Assembly: GCF_902459535.1 (NCBI RefSeq)
Contig: NZ_LR699554.1
Span: 2,666,001 to 2,730,000 of the forward strand
Length of the DNA stretch: 64,000 nucleotides
From: Paraburkholderia dioscoreae
Lineage (GTDB): Bacteria; Pseudomonadota; Gammaproteobacteria; Burkholderiales; Burkholderiaceae
Direction: 5' to 3'
In this document: piece by piece, positions 50,165-61,477 of the stretch
How the letters are laid out: each line of letters starts with the position of its first letter
How positions within the stretch are numbered: position 1 is the first letter of the stretch
Program-made: the position numbers and the translations under genes
Notes under the pieces: model-generated
The model's input: the letters and a program-made list of their open reading frames with translations, nothing else
The model's database searches: none
What the model was told of the DNA's origin: nothing

Positions 50165-50617
50165 TCAGCCTGCAGCAGCGTCTTTTAGCTTCTTCAGCGG
50201 ACGTGCCTTGATGCGCACGCTAGCCGGCTTGGCCGGGAACCAACGCTCTTCACCCGAGAACGGGTCTTTGCCGAAGCGCTTCTTCTTCGCCGGCACAGCT
50301 TGCACGACGATCTTCAGAAGACCCGACAGCGTGAATTCGCCAGCGCCCTTCTTATGCACTGCGCCGAGGATGGTGTCTTCGAGCGCAGCCAGAACGGCCT
50401 TGGCGGTCTTCGGTTCCACAGCGGCGCGTTCAGCGACATGTGCAGCCAGCGAGGCCTTCGTGAAGGTGTCCTTGATCGGCGAGGGAGCGCTGGACGCCTT
50501 CACGGCGACCTTCTTAGCTGCGACGGCCTTCTTCGCAGGAACTTTCTTTGCAGCAACCTTCTTGGTCGGTACCGGGGCAGCAGCCTTCTTGGCCACCTTT
50601 TTTGCGGAAGTCGGCAT
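50165..50617 (-). CDS. HU-family DNA-binding protein with histone-H1-like N-terminal extension
   Basis: A 150-residue nucleoid protein. Residues 1-45 are Lys/Ala-rich (AKKVAKKAAAPVPTKKVAAK), like the AKKA repeats of H1 or of Bordetella BpH3/BpH1-type proteins. From about residue 48 an HU/IHF fold follows: SLAAHVAERAAVEPKTAKAV, GAVHKKGAGEFTLSGLLKIV and PAKKKRFGKDPFSGEERWFP, where the DNA-wrapping arm is shortened or altered. The ATG at 50617 follows AGGTAGGAGAAAC. A terminator lies downstream. It is like the H-NS protein at 24877-25737 in carrying a basic tail, but at the other end. Confidence 0.88.
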   Translation of the reverse strand: MPTSAKKVAKKAAAPVPTKKVAAKKVPAKKAVAAKKVAVKASSAPSPIKDTFTKASLAAHVAERAAVEPKTAKAVLAALEDTILGAVHKKGAGEFTLSGLLKIVVQAVPAKKKRFGKDPFSGEERWFPAKPASVRIKARPLKKLKDAAAG

Positions 50618-50935
50618 GTTTCTCCTACCTGTTGTGGTCAGTGAATTGCACGAAGCGTGCACGGTATGCGCACGCTTCAACGCCGGATTCTACAAGCGCT
50701 AATGCGATTTGCGCGACTCTTTTATGTATAACAGCGAAGGTTTGTTGCGCGGCGCAGACTGCACAACACATTTTGATGCTTGTTTTAGCGGGTAAACGTG
50801 CGTCGGCGAGCTCGCGACACGGACGCGTAACGTACGTTACAAGTCATTTCGATGCATGAATAACGGCACTTTCTGCGCCGGGGGATTGCCGCGACCCGCT
50901 CGATCATCGCAAAAAAGACGTCGCGGCTCGCGTGC
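50618..50935. other. Promoter region of the HU-like gene
   Basis: About 320 bp between the HU-like start and the 3' end of the MocR gene; AT-richer than its surroundings. The HU-like promoter must lie here. No RNA or gene is seen. Confidence 0.4.
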
Positions 50936-52408
50936 TTATTGCACGAGCCGCGGGAGAATGCCGGCGAGCTTCGTGAGCGCCGCATCGATATCCTCGACTG
51001 CAATATTGCCGTAGCCGAAGATCAGGCCCGGCTGCGCCTTGACGCGCAGATGAAAAGCCGCGAGCCCATATAAGCCGATCGATGCTTCACGCGCCGCGCT
51101 CACCAGGGCCTGCTCCGTCAGCGGCGCTTTCAGGCGCGCCGCCATATGGATGCCGGCCGTGGGCACGATCGGTTCGAACCAGGGCGCGAGGCCGCCGTGC
51201 AAATGGGCGAGCAGCATCGCGCGGCGCGCCGCGTAGATCTTGTGCATGCGCCGCAGGTGCTTGGCGAAGTCGCCGTTGAGCATGAAGGACGCGAGCGCGG
51301 TTTGCGTGAGCGTGCAGCCGTGCCAGTCGGTGATCTGGCGCGCCTTGAGCAGCGGACCATAGAGCGAGGCCGGCGGCACGACGTAGCCGACCCGCAGTTC
51401 GGGAAAGATCGTCTTTGAAAACGTGCCCACGTACGCCACGAGGCCGGCGCGGTCGAGGCTTTTCAGCGGCTCCATCGCCCGGCCTTCAAAGCGGTACTCG
51501 CAGTCGTAGTCGTCTTCGATGATCACCGCGCCGCGCTTCTGCGCCCATTCGAGCAATTCGACGCGGCGCTCCAGACTCATCGGCATGCCGAGCGGAAACT
51601 GATGCGAAGGCGTCACGTAGACGAGCCGCGCCTTGTCCGGCAGCTTGCTCACGATCAGGCCTTCCGCATCCACCGGCACGGGCACCACGCGCGCGCCGGT
51701 GGCCTTCAGGCACGCATGGGCCGGCGAATAACCGGGATCCTCGATCGCCGCGACTTCGCCTGCACGCAAGCTGATGCGCGCAAGCAGATCGAGCGCGTGC
51801 TGCGCGCCTTGCGTCACGATCACGTCTTCCCAGTTACTCGCCACCGCGCGGTTGAAGGCCAGGTAGCGCGAGATCGCGAGGCGCAACTCCTGCTCGCCGG
51901 CCGCATCGCGATATGTGCCGGGGCCGCGCGATTGCGCGCGCAACGCACGATTCACGCAGCGGCGCCAGACCTCGAAGGGAAACAGCGTCTTATCCGTCGC
52001 GCCGCCAACGAAGTCCTGCGGCAACAGCGCCAAAGGCCGCGGCAACGCCAGGCGCTCGGGCATGTCTTCCCACAGCGGCTGCGCGCGCGCGGCGGTCTTC
52101 GCCCTGACCCGCTCGCGCGACGATTCCACCGCCCGCGCATGCGAGGAGCGCTCCACCGGCAAACGCTCCAGGCCGTCGGCAACGAAAGTGCCCGAGCCGG
52201 CACGGGCGCTGAGATAGCCTTCGGAGAGCAGCCGCTCGAATACGTCGAGTGTGGTCTTGCGCGAAACGCCCAGTTGCGTGGCGAGATCGCGCGTGGACGG
52301 CAGGCGCGTGCCACCGGCAAGGCGCCCTTCGAGAATGCCGGCGCGCAATTGCCGATAGATCTGTCCGGACAGATCGTGATGCCCTTCGACCGCGATATGG
52401 ATTTCCAT
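50936..52408 (-). CDS. MocR-type regulator (GntR helix-turn-helix fused to aminotransferase)
   Basis: A 490-residue PLP-dependent regulator. The GntR winged helix is at residues 10-78 (GQIYRQLRAGILEGRLAGGT, TRDLATQLGVSRKTTLDVFE). An aminotransferase class I-like domain follows, with the PLP site ending EDDYDCEYRFEGR and the Lys-bearing GTFSKTIFPELRVGYVVPP. Family members such as PdxR, GabR and TauR control vitamin B6, GABA or taurine genes. Here the gene downstream is the HU-like gene and the gene upstream is a POT transporter in the same direction, 160 bp away, which may be the target. Confidence 0.88.
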   Translation of the reverse strand: MEIHIAVEGHHDLSGQIYRQLRAGILEGRLAGGTRLPSTRDLATQLGVSRKTTLDVFERLLSEGYLSARAGSGTFVADGLERLPVERSSHARAVESSRERVRAKTAARAQPLWEDMPERLALPRPLALLPQDFVGGATDKTLFPFEVWRRCVNRALRAQSRGPGTYRDAAGEQELRLAISRYLAFNRAVASNWEDVIVTQGAQHALDLLARISLRAGEVAAIEDPGYSPAHACLKATGARVVPVPVDAEGLIVSKLPDKARLVYVTPSHQFPLGMPMSLERRVELLEWAQKRGAVIIEDDYDCEYRFEGRAMEPLKSLDRAGLVAYVGTFSKTIFPELRVGYVVPPASLYGPLLKARQITDWHGCTLTQTALASFMLNGDFAKHLRRMHKIYAARRAMLLAHLHGGLAPWFEPIVPTAGIHMAARLKAPLTEQALVSAAREASIGLYGLAAFHLRVKAQPGLIFGYGNIAVEDIDAALTKLAGILPRLVQ

Positions 52409-52567
52409 CCGGGTGGCTACCTCAAGTGTCCGGCAAACAGTTGTTTCGGAGGACCACTGTCGATCGTAAGCTTACCCCTGTCGCCGCTGTCGGCGTGGTC
52501 ATTTACGAGGAAGATCGACTCATGCCGTTCGGCGGCGCCTTCGCGCCGCTACCGGCGTTGCGGCGGA

Positions 52568-54112
52568 TTACTCCGCTACCACGCCGTTCAGTGCCGCGGT
52601 TTGCCGTGCGCTCTCGCGGGCTTCGTCGCTGCAACGCTGATGTTCGCGCGACAGCTTGCGCATCAACGGCAATAGCAGGACCGCCACCAGCGCGCCTACC
52701 GCCGCGAGCCAGCCCAACCCGGTGAACAGCTTGGTGTAAAGCGGCAACGATTCGAGCGGATCCATGTCACCCGCCGGCATCTGCGCGAAATTCGCAACCA
52801 CGCTGCCCAGATATTGCGACACGCCGGTCGCGACGAAGTACGCGCCCATCATGAAACCGCTCATGCGCGCCGGTACGTAGCGCGCGATCATGGCGAGCCC
52901 GAGACCGCTCACCAGCAGTTCGCCGAGCGAATACAGGCCGTAGCCGCCCACCATGAACCACGACGACACGCGCCCGTTCACCGCGTAATTTCCGCTCGCC
53001 GCGTAGACGAAGAAGCCGGCCGCGACCACGGCGAAACCGAACGCGTACTTCACCGCTACAGGCACGTCCTTGCCGCTCTTCGCGAGTTTCGTATAAAGCA
53101 GCGCGAGCAGCGGGCTCAGCAACATGATCCAGATCGGGTTGAGCGCCTGGAATTGCGCGGCGCTCCACGTGAACCACGTCTGGCCGAACAGGATGAAACG
53201 CGGATCGACGTTGCGCAGCGCGAACAGCGTGAGCGAGGTCGACATCTGCACGTAGAACACGAAGAACAGGATCACCTGCGCGGTCAGGATCAGCGCGGCA
53301 ACCAGACCGGAACGCTCCGAGCGTTCGCACTTCACCAGCATGTAGCCGAAGATCGCCAGAATCGCGACGCCCGCCGTGTACACGCAGGCCACCGCGATCG
53401 CCTTGTGCTGCAGCACGAACATGGTCGCCGCGCCGAGCGCGAGGCCGCCCAGCGCGACCGCGCCGACGCGTTTCCAGCGCACCGGTTCGGCGTCCGGCGC
53501 GGAGCCGATATGCGCGAGCGTGCGGAACATGACGAAGTAGTTCAGCACCGACAGCAGCATTCCCGCGCAGCAGACGGCAAACGCCGTGTGCCAGCCCCAA
53601 TGGTCCTTGATCCACGGCGTGGCGAGCATCGACACCGTCGAGCCGATGTTGACCGCCATGTAGTAAATCGTGAACGCGCTGTCGATGCGCGCGTCGTCGC
53701 CCTCATAGATACGGCGCACGAGATTCGCGGCGTTGGCCTTGAAGAGGCCGTTGCCCACCACGATCACGCCGAGCGACGCGTACATGTAGGCGAGCTGGTC
53801 GTTGGGCAGCGCCAGCATGAAATAGCCGACCGACAGCACGCCGGCGCCGAAGATCATGGTGCGGCGCGCACCGAGAATCTTGTCGCCGATCCAGCCGCCG
53901 ATCGAAGGTGACGCATACACCAGTGCCGTGAATGCGCCCCACGTGAGGGTGGCGTGGCTGTCGCTGAACTGCAGCTTGTCGATCATGAACAGGACCAGCA
54001 GCGCGGCCATACCGTAGTAACCGAAGCGCTCCCACATCTCGATCAGAAAGACCGTCGAAAACGAACGGGTCTGCGACACGCGCGCGCCGGGCGGATTGGA
54101 TGAATTCATCAT
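52568..54112 (-). CDS. POT/PTR-family peptide:proton symporter
   Basis: A 514-residue MFS-type transporter of di- and tripeptides. The family motif is clear near the N-terminus (STVFLIEMWERFGYYGMAAL), followed by ASPSIGGWIGDKILGARRTM, the GLFKANAANLVRRIYE block and GSTVSMLATPWIKDHWGWH. About 14 membrane helices are visible. Two adjacent ATG codons (54112 and 54109) are possible starts; the first has GAGGTAC close upstream. It lies 160 bp upstream of the MocR gene and 1 kb from the XRE-cupin/opp region, which together suggest a peptide-uptake locus. Confidence 0.88.
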   Translation of the reverse strand: MMNSSNPPGARVSQTRSFSTVFLIEMWERFGYYGMAALLVLFMIDKLQFSDSHATLTWGAFTALVYASPSIGGWIGDKILGARRTMIFGAGVLSVGYFMLALPNDQLAYMYASLGVIVVGNGLFKANAANLVRRIYEGDDARIDSAFTIYYMAVNIGSTVSMLATPWIKDHWGWHTAFAVCCAGMLLSVLNYFVMFRTLAHIGSAPDAEPVRWKRVGAVALGGLALGAATMFVLQHKAIAVACVYTAGVAILAIFGYMLVKCERSERSGLVAALILTAQVILFFVFYVQMSTSLTLFALRNVDPRFILFGQTWFTWSAAQFQALNPIWIMLLSPLLALLYTKLAKSGKDVPVAVKYAFGFAVVAAGFFVYAASGNYAVNGRVSSWFMVGGYGLYSLGELLVSGLGLAMIARYVPARMSGFMMGAYFVATGVSQYLGSVVANFAQMPAGDMDPLESLPLYTKLFTGLGWLAAVGALVAVLLLPLMRKLSREHQRCSDEARESARQTAALNGVVAE

Positions 54113-55037
54113 GTACCTCTTGTTCAAACGGTTGCAGCGTCGCGCGAGCTGGTCGCGCGGCGCGTGAAACGGAATCTGGAAAGACAGCCGGCGACGTCAT
54201 GCCTATGTGTTGGCGTCGGCGCGAACGCACTCATCCGCGACGGAGCCCCAAACCAGCAGAGAAACCAGAGGATCGGACGGAAACGCGCCTCGCGATACGC
54301 GACGAAACAGGTCCGCGTGCGGGACGGCTCGCAGGGAGCGCCCTTGGGGCGCGCGGCGCCACATCGGGCTCGAACTCCGGCGTGCGGAGCGGGCGCAATG
54401 ATAAAGCATCGTGGCGAACGGAAATGCTGCGGCCCGCAGATGACGGCGGTGCGAGGCAGCGACGGGCGCACGGCCCGCGGCGGGGAAAATCGGCGGTGAT
54501 GGTCATATCCTTACGCCGGCAGGTGTTCGGTTGGAACGTGCCGGACAGTGCTCCACCGCACAGGATCGCTGCGGGCGGAATGAGAAACTGCGGCCTGACT
54601 CGCGTGTGGTATGCACACCCGCGCCCTTCCGCAAGCGGGGCTGATTCTGCAAACAGAAGCATGTCGAGTCACTCAGGGAATTCACTGATTCCGCGTCGAC
54701 AACCTATGCTTACCGTGCCTTACGGCTTTGCCGCATTGGCGCCTGCGGCCGAAAATAGTCTGTAGTGTCATGCCTTTAATCCTCCTGATACGCAAATTGA
54801 ATAGACGCGTTGACCGGCGCGCATACTGCAGCCATTTCCGCATCTGCTTTGCCGTTTTCGGAAATAAACGGTCATTTTGGCCGGGTTTAGTTTCGATTCT
54901 GGCAACATAGAGTGCTATCTCGAATTGCGGTCTCCTGCATCGCCCGGCGCGGATTAGACCTGCTGCCCCGTCCAGACCGCAATCAAAACATATTTACATA
55001 TATCAAACAAATTTTGACGGGCTAATTTCCTCCTGCT
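54113..55037. other. Long intergenic region, 0.9 kb
   Basis: Between the POT transporter and the XRE-cupin gene. The first part (54113-54480) is GC-rich with out-of-frame chance ORFs; the last 300 bp (54740-55037) are AT-rich and probably hold the XRE-cupin promoter. No gene, RNA or repeat stands out. Confidence 0.45.
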
Positions 55038-55610
55038 ATGGTCACGACAATTCAAAAGAGCAATCCGGCACTAGAAATCGGCAGCAAGATCCGCGCGCTG
55101 CGGCAACGCCTCAAGCGCACGCTGGATGACACGGCAACCGCGGCGGGTATTTCCAAGCCGTTTCTGTCGCAGGTGGAGCGTGGTCTCGCGTCGCCGTCCA
55201 TCACGTCGTTGGCGGGGATCGCAAACGCACTCGGGGTCACGGTGCAGTATTTCGTCGACACACCCAGCGAGGAACGCTGCGTGAGCCGCGGCGATCAGTT
55301 GAGGTTTTTCGGTTTTGCGGATTCGGCCAATCTGTTTGCGCGGCTGACCAACGTGACGGGCGGCCGTCAACTCGAAGCGATCCTGGTGAGGATGCCGCCC
55401 GGGCAGAAGCGCTCCGAAGTCACCACGCATGCCGGAGAAGAGTTTATGTATGTGATCGACGGCGAAGTGTCGTTGACACTGGAAGGCAAGACGTTCGTGT
55501 TGCACGCGGGAGACAGCGCGCATTACGAATCGACGGTACCGCACAGCTGGGTGAACACCGCGCGCATCGAGTCGGTGGTCGTCTGGGTGGGCACGCCAAG
55601 ACTGTTCTGA
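55038..55610 (+). CDS. XRE-family regulator with C-terminal cupin domain
   Basis: A 190-residue repressor or activator. A Cro/C1-type helix-turn-helix is at about residues 15-70 (IGSKIRALRQRLKRTLDDTA, GISKPFLSQVERGLASPSIT), and a cupin_2 sensor domain at about 100-185 (LEAILVRMPPGQKRSEVTTH, AGEEFMYVIDGEVSLTLEGK). Such PuuR-like proteins respond to small metabolites such as amines or amino-acid derivatives. It precedes the opp operon by about 180 bp on the same strand and is the likely regulator. Confidence 0.88.
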   Translation: MVTTIQKSNPALEIGSKIRALRQRLKRTLDDTATAAGISKPFLSQVERGLASPSITSLAGIANALGVTVQYFVDTPSEERCVSRGDQLRFFGFADSANLFARLTNVTGGRQLEAILVRMPPGQKRSEVTTHAGEEFMYVIDGEVSLTLEGKTFVLHAGDSAHYESTVPHSWVNTARIESVVVWVGTPRLF

Positions 55611-55791
55611 AGAGCAGGCACCTTATCCGGTCGACCCGGCCAGGGATTGCCTGCATTACGAAATGTAAGGAATCCTGCATGTCGCGCTACCAACACGAGC
55701 AACAAGGGCCGCCCTGGCCCGAGCAACGCAGCTAGACCGGCGCCCCGGCGCCAGCGCGTTTCTCTCTCGACCTTTCCTGCGATCTCAATCG

Positions 55792-57408
55792 ATGAAAACC
55801 CCGTTCGTCTACGCGACGGCGCTAACCGCGCTCGTCCTCACGTTTGCCCCGTCCGCTTTTGCCGTCAACGTGCCGGCCGGCGTCACGCTCGCCGCGAGCC
55901 AGGAAATCACCCGGCAGGTGCCGGCTGAAACCGAATCGCTCGACCCCGCGCATATCGAATCGTGGACCGGCAATACGATCGCGCTCGACCTGTTCGAAGG
56001 CCTGACGCGCATCGACGCGACCGGCGCGGTGGTGCCGGGCGTCGCGCAATCGTGGACGCGCACCGGGCCCGATACGTGGGTGTTCAAGCTGCGCCACGAT
56101 GCGCGCTGGAGCAACGGTCAGCCGGTCACGGCAGCGGACTTCATCTATGCATGGCAGCGCGTGCTCGATCCGAAGACCGGCTCGAAGTACACCGTGCTGG
56201 TCGAATTCGTGAAGAACGCCAAGGCGATTCTCGCCGGCAAGGCGCCGCTCACGAGCCTCGCCGCGCGCGCCGTCGATCCGTACACGCTGGAAGTCACTAC
56301 CGAAGTGCCCGCCGCCTTCTTCCCGCAACTGGCCGCCATGCCGACCATGGCGCCGGTCAACCGCGACGTCGTGACGAAGTTCGGCGGCGAGTGGACCCGG
56401 CCGGGCAACTTCGTCGGCAACGGGCCTTACATGCTGACGGACTGGCAGCCGAGCAACCGTCTGGTGGGCACGAAGAGCAAGACGTACTGGAACGCCGGCA
56501 AGGTCGTGATCACGAAAGTGACCTACCTGCCGATCGAAAACGACGAAACGGCCATGCGCATGTATCAGGCTGGTCAGTTCGACTACACGTATTCGATCCC
56601 CTCCGGCATCTATGCGCAGGTGAGCAGGCAGTTCGGCTCCGAACTGAAAACCGGCCTGCAGATCGCCACTTACTACTACAGCCTGAATAACGAAGACCCG
56701 CTGTTCAAGGACAAGCGCGTGCGCCAGGCACTCTCGATGGTGCTCGACCGCGACCTGCTGACCCAGCGCCTCACCGCGGACGGCGAACTGCCGATGTACG
56801 GCCTGATTTCCAAGGGCACGCAAGGGGCGGCCGTCTTCAAGCCCGACTGGTCCACGTGGCCGATGCCCAAGCGCGTGGACTACGCCCGCAATCTGCTGAA
56901 GCAGGCCGGTTATTCGGAGACCAAGCCGCTCACGTTCACGCTGACCTATAACACCAACGACCTGCACAAGAAGGTGGCGCTCTTCGCCACCTCCGAATGG
57001 CGCACCAAGCTCGGCGTGAACGCGAAACTGGAGAACGTCGAATACAAGGTGCTGCTCAAGCAGCGCCACGACGGCAAGGTGCAGGCCTCGCGCGATGGCT
57101 GGTTCGTCGACTATAACGACGCCATGTCGTATTTCGATCTGATCCGCTGCAACAGCGTGCAGAACGATCAGCGCTACTGCAACCCGCAAGTGGACAAACT
57201 GGTCGATCAGGCCAACCAGCAGCTCGACGACGCGAAGCGCACCGCCCTGCTCACGCAGGCACACGATATGGCGATGAACGACTACCCGCTGGTGCCGCTC
57301 TTCCAGTACTCGGCGGACCGGCTGGTGAAGCCGTATGTGGGCGGCTACACGTCGACCAACTACGTCGATCAGCGCGCCACGCAAGACATGTATCTGATCA
57401 AGCACTAA
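55792..57408 (+). CDS. oppA: Peptide-binding protein of an ABC transporter (OppA-like)
   Basis: A 538-residue periplasmic solute-binding protein (SBP_bac_5 family). Residues 1-24 form a signal peptide (TALTALVLTFAPSAFA). The mature protein has the conserved ETESLDPAHIESWTGNTIAL, FEGLTRIDATGAVVPGVAQS and FKLRHDARWSNGQPVTAADF blocks and the C-terminal DYPLVPLFQYSADRLVKPYV. It captures oligopeptides for OppBCDF. It is the first gene of the operon, with oppB 16 bp downstream. Size and domain order are normal. Confidence 0.93.
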   Translation: MKTPFVYATALTALVLTFAPSAFAVNVPAGVTLAASQEITRQVPAETESLDPAHIESWTGNTIALDLFEGLTRIDATGAVVPGVAQSWTRTGPDTWVFKLRHDARWSNGQPVTAADFIYAWQRVLDPKTGSKYTVLVEFVKNAKAILAGKAPLTSLAARAVDPYTLEVTTEVPAAFFPQLAAMPTMAPVNRDVVTKFGGEWTRPGNFVGNGPYMLTDWQPSNRLVGTKSKTYWNAGKVVITKVTYLPIENDETAMRMYQAGQFDYTYSIPSGIYAQVSRQFGSELKTGLQIATYYYSLNNEDPLFKDKRVRQALSMVLDRDLLTQRLTADGELPMYGLISKGTQGAAVFKPDWSTWPMPKRVDYARNLLKQAGYSETKPLTFTLTYNTNDLHKKVALFATSEWRTKLGVNAKLENVEYKVLLKQRHDGKVQASRDGWFVDYNDAMSYFDLIRCNSVQNDQRYCNPQVDKLVDQANQQLDDAKRTALLTQAHDMAMNDYPLVPLFQYSADRLVKPYVGGYTSTNYVDQRATQDMYLIKH

Positions 57409-57424
57409 GCGCGGGAGCACCGTC

Positions 57425-58363
57425 ATGCTGGCCTATACGCTGCGCCGCACGCTCTGGGCGATCCCGACGATTCTCGCCGTGATTACCGCGTGCTATCTGC
57501 TGCTGCATCTCACCCCGGGCGGCCCGTTCGACACCGAGAAGCAACTCTCGGCCGCCGTGCTCGCGAACCTCAACGCCAGGTATCACCTCGACGAACCGTT
57601 GTGGCTGCAGTACTTCCACTACCTCGGTTCGCTGCTGCACGGCGACCTCGGGCCGTCGTTCCGCTATGCCGACTGGTCGGTCAACGACCTCGTGTGGAAA
57701 GCGCTGCCGGTGAGTCTCGGCGTGGGCGGCGTGTCGGTGCCGATCGCGCTCGTGATCGGCGTCGCGCTCGGCACCGTGGCAGCGGTGCGGCGCGACCGCT
57801 TCGTCGATCACTTCGTGATGGTGCTCGGCAATCTCGGCAACGTGGTGCCGCCTTTCGTGCTTGGGCCGGTGCTGGTGTGGATCTTCGCGATCCTGCTGAA
57901 GACTTCCGAAGGACACGGCTGGCTGCCGGCCGGCGGCTGGGGCGAAGGCGAATGGCGCTATCGCGTGCTGCCCATCGTGCTGCTGACCATCATCAACGTC
58001 GCCGCGATTGCCCGCGTGATGCGCGGCAGCATGATCGAAGTGCTGTCGGGCAACTTCATCCGCACGGCGCGCGCCAAGGGTTTGCCGGGCCGCACGATCG
58101 TGTTGCGCCACGCCATGAAGCCGGCGCTGATGCCGGTCGTCTCGCTGCTCGGCTCGATCTGCATCTCGTCGATCACCGCCGCAGTGGTCACCGAATCGGT
58201 GTTCGCGCTGCCGGGTCTCGGCCAGCTGGTCGTCAATGGCGCGATCAATCGCGATTACACCCTCGTGCTCGGCCTCGTCGTGCTGACAACCGCAATCGCC
58301 GTGCTGTTCAATCTGCTGGTCGACCTCGCGTATGCGTGGCTCGATCCGCGCATCCGGTACTGA
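57425..58363 (+). CDS. oppB: Peptide ABC transporter permease OppB
   Basis: A 312-residue inner-membrane permease with six helices. The start MLAYTLRRTLWAIPTILAVI and LLLHLTPGGPFDTEKQLSAA are standard for OppB/DppB. The EAA-type loop (FIRTARAKGLPGRTIVLRHA) that docks the ATPase is at about residues 215-240. GGGAG precedes the ATG. oppC begins 3 bp after its stop. Confidence 0.93.
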   Translation: MLAYTLRRTLWAIPTILAVITACYLLLHLTPGGPFDTEKQLSAAVLANLNARYHLDEPLWLQYFHYLGSLLHGDLGPSFRYADWSVNDLVWKALPVSLGVGGVSVPIALVIGVALGTVAAVRRDRFVDHFVMVLGNLGNVVPPFVLGPVLVWIFAILLKTSEGHGWLPAGGWGEGEWRYRVLPIVLLTIINVAAIARVMRGSMIEVLSGNFIRTARAKGLPGRTIVLRHAMKPALMPVVSLLGSICISSITAAVVTESVFALPGLGQLVVNGAINRDYTLVLGLVVLTTAIAVLFNLLVDLAYAWLDPRIRY

Positions 58364-58366
58364 TCC

Positions 58367-59281
58367 ATGCCCCGCTCAATTCAATCGACTGCCGCGGCGC
58401 TCGATCCGCTCGCGGCCATCGCCAGGGCGCCGCGTTCGCGCGGCCCGCTCGCCACCGCCGCGTGGCGCTTCGTGCGCAACCGCGCCGCCTTTGCCGGCTT
58501 CGTTGTGCTGATGCTGATCGTGATCGCCTGCGTAGCCGGCCCGTGGTTCCTGCCGAACAATCCGATCGATAGCGACTGGAGCGCGATCAGTCTGCCGCCC
58601 ACCTTGCAGAACATGCACTGGTTCGGCACCGACGAACTCGGCCGCGATCTGCTCGCGCGCACGCTGCAAGGCGGGCGTGTCTCGCTCGAAGTCGGCCTGC
58701 TCGGCACGCTCGTGTCGGGGTTGATCGGCGTCGCGTACGGCGCGACCGCCGGCTATCTGGGCGGCCGCGTCGACGCGGTGATGATGCGGATCGTCGACAT
58801 GATGTACGCGATTCCCTACATGCTGATCGCGATTCTGATGATGACCATGTTCGGCCGCGCGTTCTATCTGGTCGTGCTCACCATCAGCGCGTTCTCGTGG
58901 CTCGACATGGCGCGCGTGGTGCGCGGCCAGACGCTGTCGCTGCGCTCGCGCGAATTCATCGACGCCGCAAAGGCGATCGGCGTGAGTTCGCGTTCGATCA
59001 TCGCGCGCCACATCGTGCCGAATCTGTTCGGCGTGGTCGTGGTGTATGCGAGCGTGACGGTGCCGAACATCGTGCTGACGGAATCGGTGCTGTCGTTCCT
59101 CGGCCTCGGCGTGCAGGAGCCGATGACGAGCTGGGGCGTGCTGATTCAGGACGGCGCGCAGAAGCTCGAATCCATGCCCTGGCTGCTGCTGTGCCCCGCC
59201 GTGATGCTGTGCGTGACGCTGTATTGCGTGAATTTCGTCGGCGACGGTTTGCGCGACGCATTCGATCCGAAGGACCGTTGA
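58367..59281 (+). CDS. oppC: Peptide ABC transporter permease OppC
   Basis: A 304-residue permease with an N-terminal cytoplasmic stretch and six helices. FAGFVVLMLIVIACVAGPWF is the first helix, HWFGTDELGRDLLARTLQGG the conserved periplasmic loop, and FIDAAKAIGVSSRSIIARHI the EAA loop. It pairs with OppB to form the channel. It lies 3 bp after oppB and ends next to oppD. Confidence 0.93.
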   Translation: MPRSIQSTAAALDPLAAIARAPRSRGPLATAAWRFVRNRAAFAGFVVLMLIVIACVAGPWFLPNNPIDSDWSAISLPPTLQNMHWFGTDELGRDLLARTLQGGRVSLEVGLLGTLVSGLIGVAYGATAGYLGGRVDAVMMRIVDMMYAIPYMLIAILMMTMFGRAFYLVVLTISAFSWLDMARVVRGQTLSLRSREFIDAAKAIGVSSRSIIARHIVPNLFGVVVVYASVTVPNIVLTESVLSFLGLGVQEPMTSWGVLIQDGAQKLESMPWLLLCPAVMLCVTLYCVNFVGDGLRDAFDPKDR

Positions 59282-59282
59282 C

Positions 59283-61324
<2,042 letters not shown>

Positions 61325-61477
61325 AGCAACGAACCTGAGAAGTTAAAACCGTATTCCCGGCGCGGCGAGCCGTCGCGCCGCTGGATGCGTTCGTCCTGTC
61401 ATCAGCATGACGAACGATAAACGTGGACTGGCTAACCGCCAGCCAAAGATTCATCACAATAATCAGAGACGTATTTC

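Noticed and set aside
54164..54765. Overlapping frames in the gap before the XRE-cupin gene
   Set aside because: All are Arg/Ala-rich, mutually overlapping on both strands, and without ribosome sites or known motifs.
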